Shown: piece after piece, positions 3,838-5,196 of the stretch | Layout: each line of letters opens with the position of its first letter | Position numbering within the stretch: position 1 is the stretch's first letter | From: Acidobacteriota bacterium | GTDB taxonomy: Bacteria > Acidobacteriota > Terriglobia > Terriglobales > SCQP01 | NCBI GenBank assembly: GCA_021818645.1 | Contig: JAKATS010000125.1 | Location: 1 to 5,196, forward strand | Length of the DNA stretch: 5,196 nt | Direction of reading: 5' to 3' | Notes under the pieces: generated by a model | What the model saw: the letters and a program-made list of their open reading frames with translations, nothing else | Database searches by the model: none | Told to the model about the DNA's origin: nothing | Position numbers and translations under genes: made by a program

Positions 3838-5196
3838 ATGAAGAAAATATCCGTGTTTTTATCGTTGCTGCTTTTACTGTGCCTCACCACAGTACGGCTG
3901 CATTCCCAAACGGTGACCGCCAGCCTGAAAGGCGTGATCACCGATACTTCCGGCGCGGTGATTCCGGGCGCGACCATTGTGATCCGCAATCGCGCTACCG
4001 GCTCCCAGCGCACGGTGACCAGCGACGGCTCCGGCAATTTCACCGCCGCTTTGCTGCCGGTGGGCACCTACGAGGTCACCGTGCGCGCCAAAGGGTTTCA
4101 AGCCTACAGCATCCATGGCGTCGCCCTCAATGTCGGCGCGCACCGCACACTTCATGCCCGGCTCAAACCCGGCACGGTCACCCAGACCGTGCAGGTTAAC
4201 GCCAGCAGCGTTGCCGTGCAGACCGGCTCGGCGGCCCAGTCGCAAACCATCACCGGCCGGCAGATTCGCGGCCTGGCGCTGGATAACCGCAACTTCGAGC
4301 AGTTGGTAACGCTTGAACCCGGCGTGTCTTCCACGCAGGGAACCATCGTTGGCTTTGGTTTAAACAATGTCACGGCCGTCTCGGTCAACGGCACGCGCCC
4401 TTCGGCCAGCAACTGGATGGTGGACGGCGCCGATGTCAATGACAGCGGTTCGAACTTCACTCTGCTCAATGTGCCCAGCGTGGACGCCATCCGCGAGTTC
4501 AAGCTGGAGCGCAGCACCTATGACGCCGAATATGGGCGCAGCGGCGGCGGCCAGATCATGGTCATCACCCGCTCCGGGAGCAATCAGTTCCACGGCGGCG
4601 CCTACGAGTTCGTGCGCAATAACGTGCTCAACGCCAACAATTTCTTCAATAATGCCAATGGCAATATACGCCCGCCCGTGCGCTATAACGATTTCGGCTA
4701 CACCATCGGCGGTCCGATTGTGAAGAACAAGACCTTCTTCTTTTTCAGCGAGGAATTTCGCCGCAACAGCCTGCCGTCCAACGCGGTCTTTTTCCTTCCC
4801 AATCCCCAGGAAATGACCGGCAACTTTGCCGGCATCACCACCCTCAATCCGGCTTCCGCGCCCGCCGGCTGTATCTCCAATGGCCCCGATGGCAAGCCCG
4901 ATCAGCTGAGCCCGAATTGTTTTTCCCCCAATGCCGCTGCATATCTGAAAAATGTATACAGCAAATTCGCGCCGAATGCCTGCAGCGCCGGGAGCCTTTC
5001 CTGCACACTGAGCGAGCCGGTCAACTCCAGCAACAATTTCCGCCAGGAAATTCTTCGCATTGACCAAAGTATCGGCAGCAGCATTCAGCTATTCGGCCGC
5101 TACATGGACGACAGCACGCCGACCACGTATCCACTCGGCATCTGGGGCGGCTCCAACCTGCCGGGCATTTCCAACAGCAATGTCAACTCGCTCGGC
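3838..5196 (+). CDS. Oar/TonB-dependent-transporter-like outer-membrane protein with carboxypeptidase-regulatory-like domain (5' 453 codons; continues beyond the right edge)
   Basis: The frame is open for 453 codons with no stop. Residues 1-23 form a signal peptide (MKK, a hydrophobic core, and likely cleavage after LHS before Q24). Residues about 24-112 are a carboxypeptidase-regulatory-like beta-sandwich, seen in GVITDTSGAVIPGATIVI, TGSQRTVTSDGSGNF, LPVGTYEVTV and AKGF. A plug-like domain follows at about 128-245, with NGTRPSASNWMVDGADVND and YDAEYGRSGGGQIMVITRSG. The start of the beta-barrel has HGGAYEFVRNNVLNANNFF and IGGPIVKNKTFFFFSEEFR (290-308). Full-length relatives have about 1000-1200 residues, so more than half is missing here. 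Such proteins are presumed to import large substrates, often glycans, across the outer membrane. Cysteines C345, C361, C382 and C389 cluster in one predicted surface loop. No TonB box is obvious, and the substrate is unknown. The gene is divergent from the small ORF and permease. Confidence 0.92.
   Translation, partial: MKKISVFLSLLLLLCLTTVRLHSQTVTASLKGVITDTSGAVIPGATIVIRNRATGSQRTVTSDGSGNFTAALLPVGTYEVTVRAKGFQAYSIHGVALNVGAHRTLHARLKPGTVTQTVQVNASSVAVQTGSAAQSQTITGRQIRGLALDNRNFEQLVTLEPGVSSTQGTIVGFGLNNVTAVSVNGTRPSASNWMVDGADVNDSGSNFTLLNVPSVDAIREFKLERSTYDAEYGRSGGGQIMVITRSGSNQFHGGAYEFVRNNVLNANNFFNNANGNIRPPVRYNDFGYTIGGPIVKNKTFFFFSEEFRRNSLPSNAVFFLPNPQEMTGNFAGITTLNPASAPAGCISNGPDGKPDQLSPNCFSPNAAAYLKNVYSKFAPNACSAGSLSCTLSEPVNSSNNFRQEILRIDQSIGSSIQLFGRYMDDSTPTTYPLGIWGGSNLPGISNSNVNSLG

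Noticed and set aside
3871..3882. Possible lipobox around Cys15 of the receptor
   Set aside because: The residue before the cysteine is Leu rather than Gly, Ala or Ser, and a normal signal-peptidase I site follows.
3624..4067. Minus-strand frame of 147 codons across the receptor start
   Set aside because: It is antisense to the receptor's signal peptide and regulatory-like domain and out of frame with the better supported 54-codon ORF.
4360..5067. Minus-strand 235-codon frame inside the receptor gene
   Set aside because: It is Ala/Gly/Ile-rich shadow sequence opposite an unmistakable receptor reading frame.

Overview
The window looks like chromosomal DNA of an acidobacterium, most likely class Terriglobia. 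The main evidence is the gene at the right edge. It is an Oar/TonB-dependent-transporter-like outer-membrane protein with an N-terminal carboxypeptidase-regulatory-like domain and the 'GGPI.KNKTFFFF.EE' signature, a family strongly expanded in Acidobacteriota. The DNA is moderately GC-rich and the gene order is ordinary for a chromosome. I see no transposase, integrase, tRNA, rRNA or CRISPR array. The taxonomic call is inference from protein style, not from a database match.

Left part (1-1047, all minus strand): a chromosome-maintenance block. It holds rsmG (16S rRNA m7G527 methyltransferase), a 220-bp spacer, and the 5' end of parA, which runs off the window. The spacer contains a perfect 16-bp parS palindrome (244-259), the loading site for ParB, and a small family of TGTCGCA repeats. 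parB is expected beyond position 1 but is not visible. The rsmG-parA arrangement is typical of origin-proximal DNA. mnmG (gidA), often found upstream of rsmG, is not there; a divergent gene takes its place.

Middle (1351-3342): a plus-strand DedA/VTT-family membrane protein and a minus-strand NCS1-type nucleobase/cation symporter. They converge with only 21 bp between their stop codons.

Right part (3343-5196): a roughly 500-bp region lies between the permease start and the outer-membrane receptor. It is not empty. It holds a 54-codon minus-strand ORF with its own Shine-Dalgarno sequence, a strong GC-rich stem between that ORF and the permease, and two small repeat structures upstream of the receptor that could be operators. 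The receptor (3838 to the right edge, plus strand) is divergent from the small ORF and open at its 3' end.

Functionally, rsmG, parS and parA form one housekeeping module. The DedA protein stands alone. The permease (inner-membrane uptake) and receptor (outer-membrane uptake) are neighbours across a shared regulatory region, but nothing in the sequence proves that they act on the same substrate. I found no convincing new defence, mobile or catalytic system. The items most worth following up are the unrecognised small ORF and the repeat architecture around parS.
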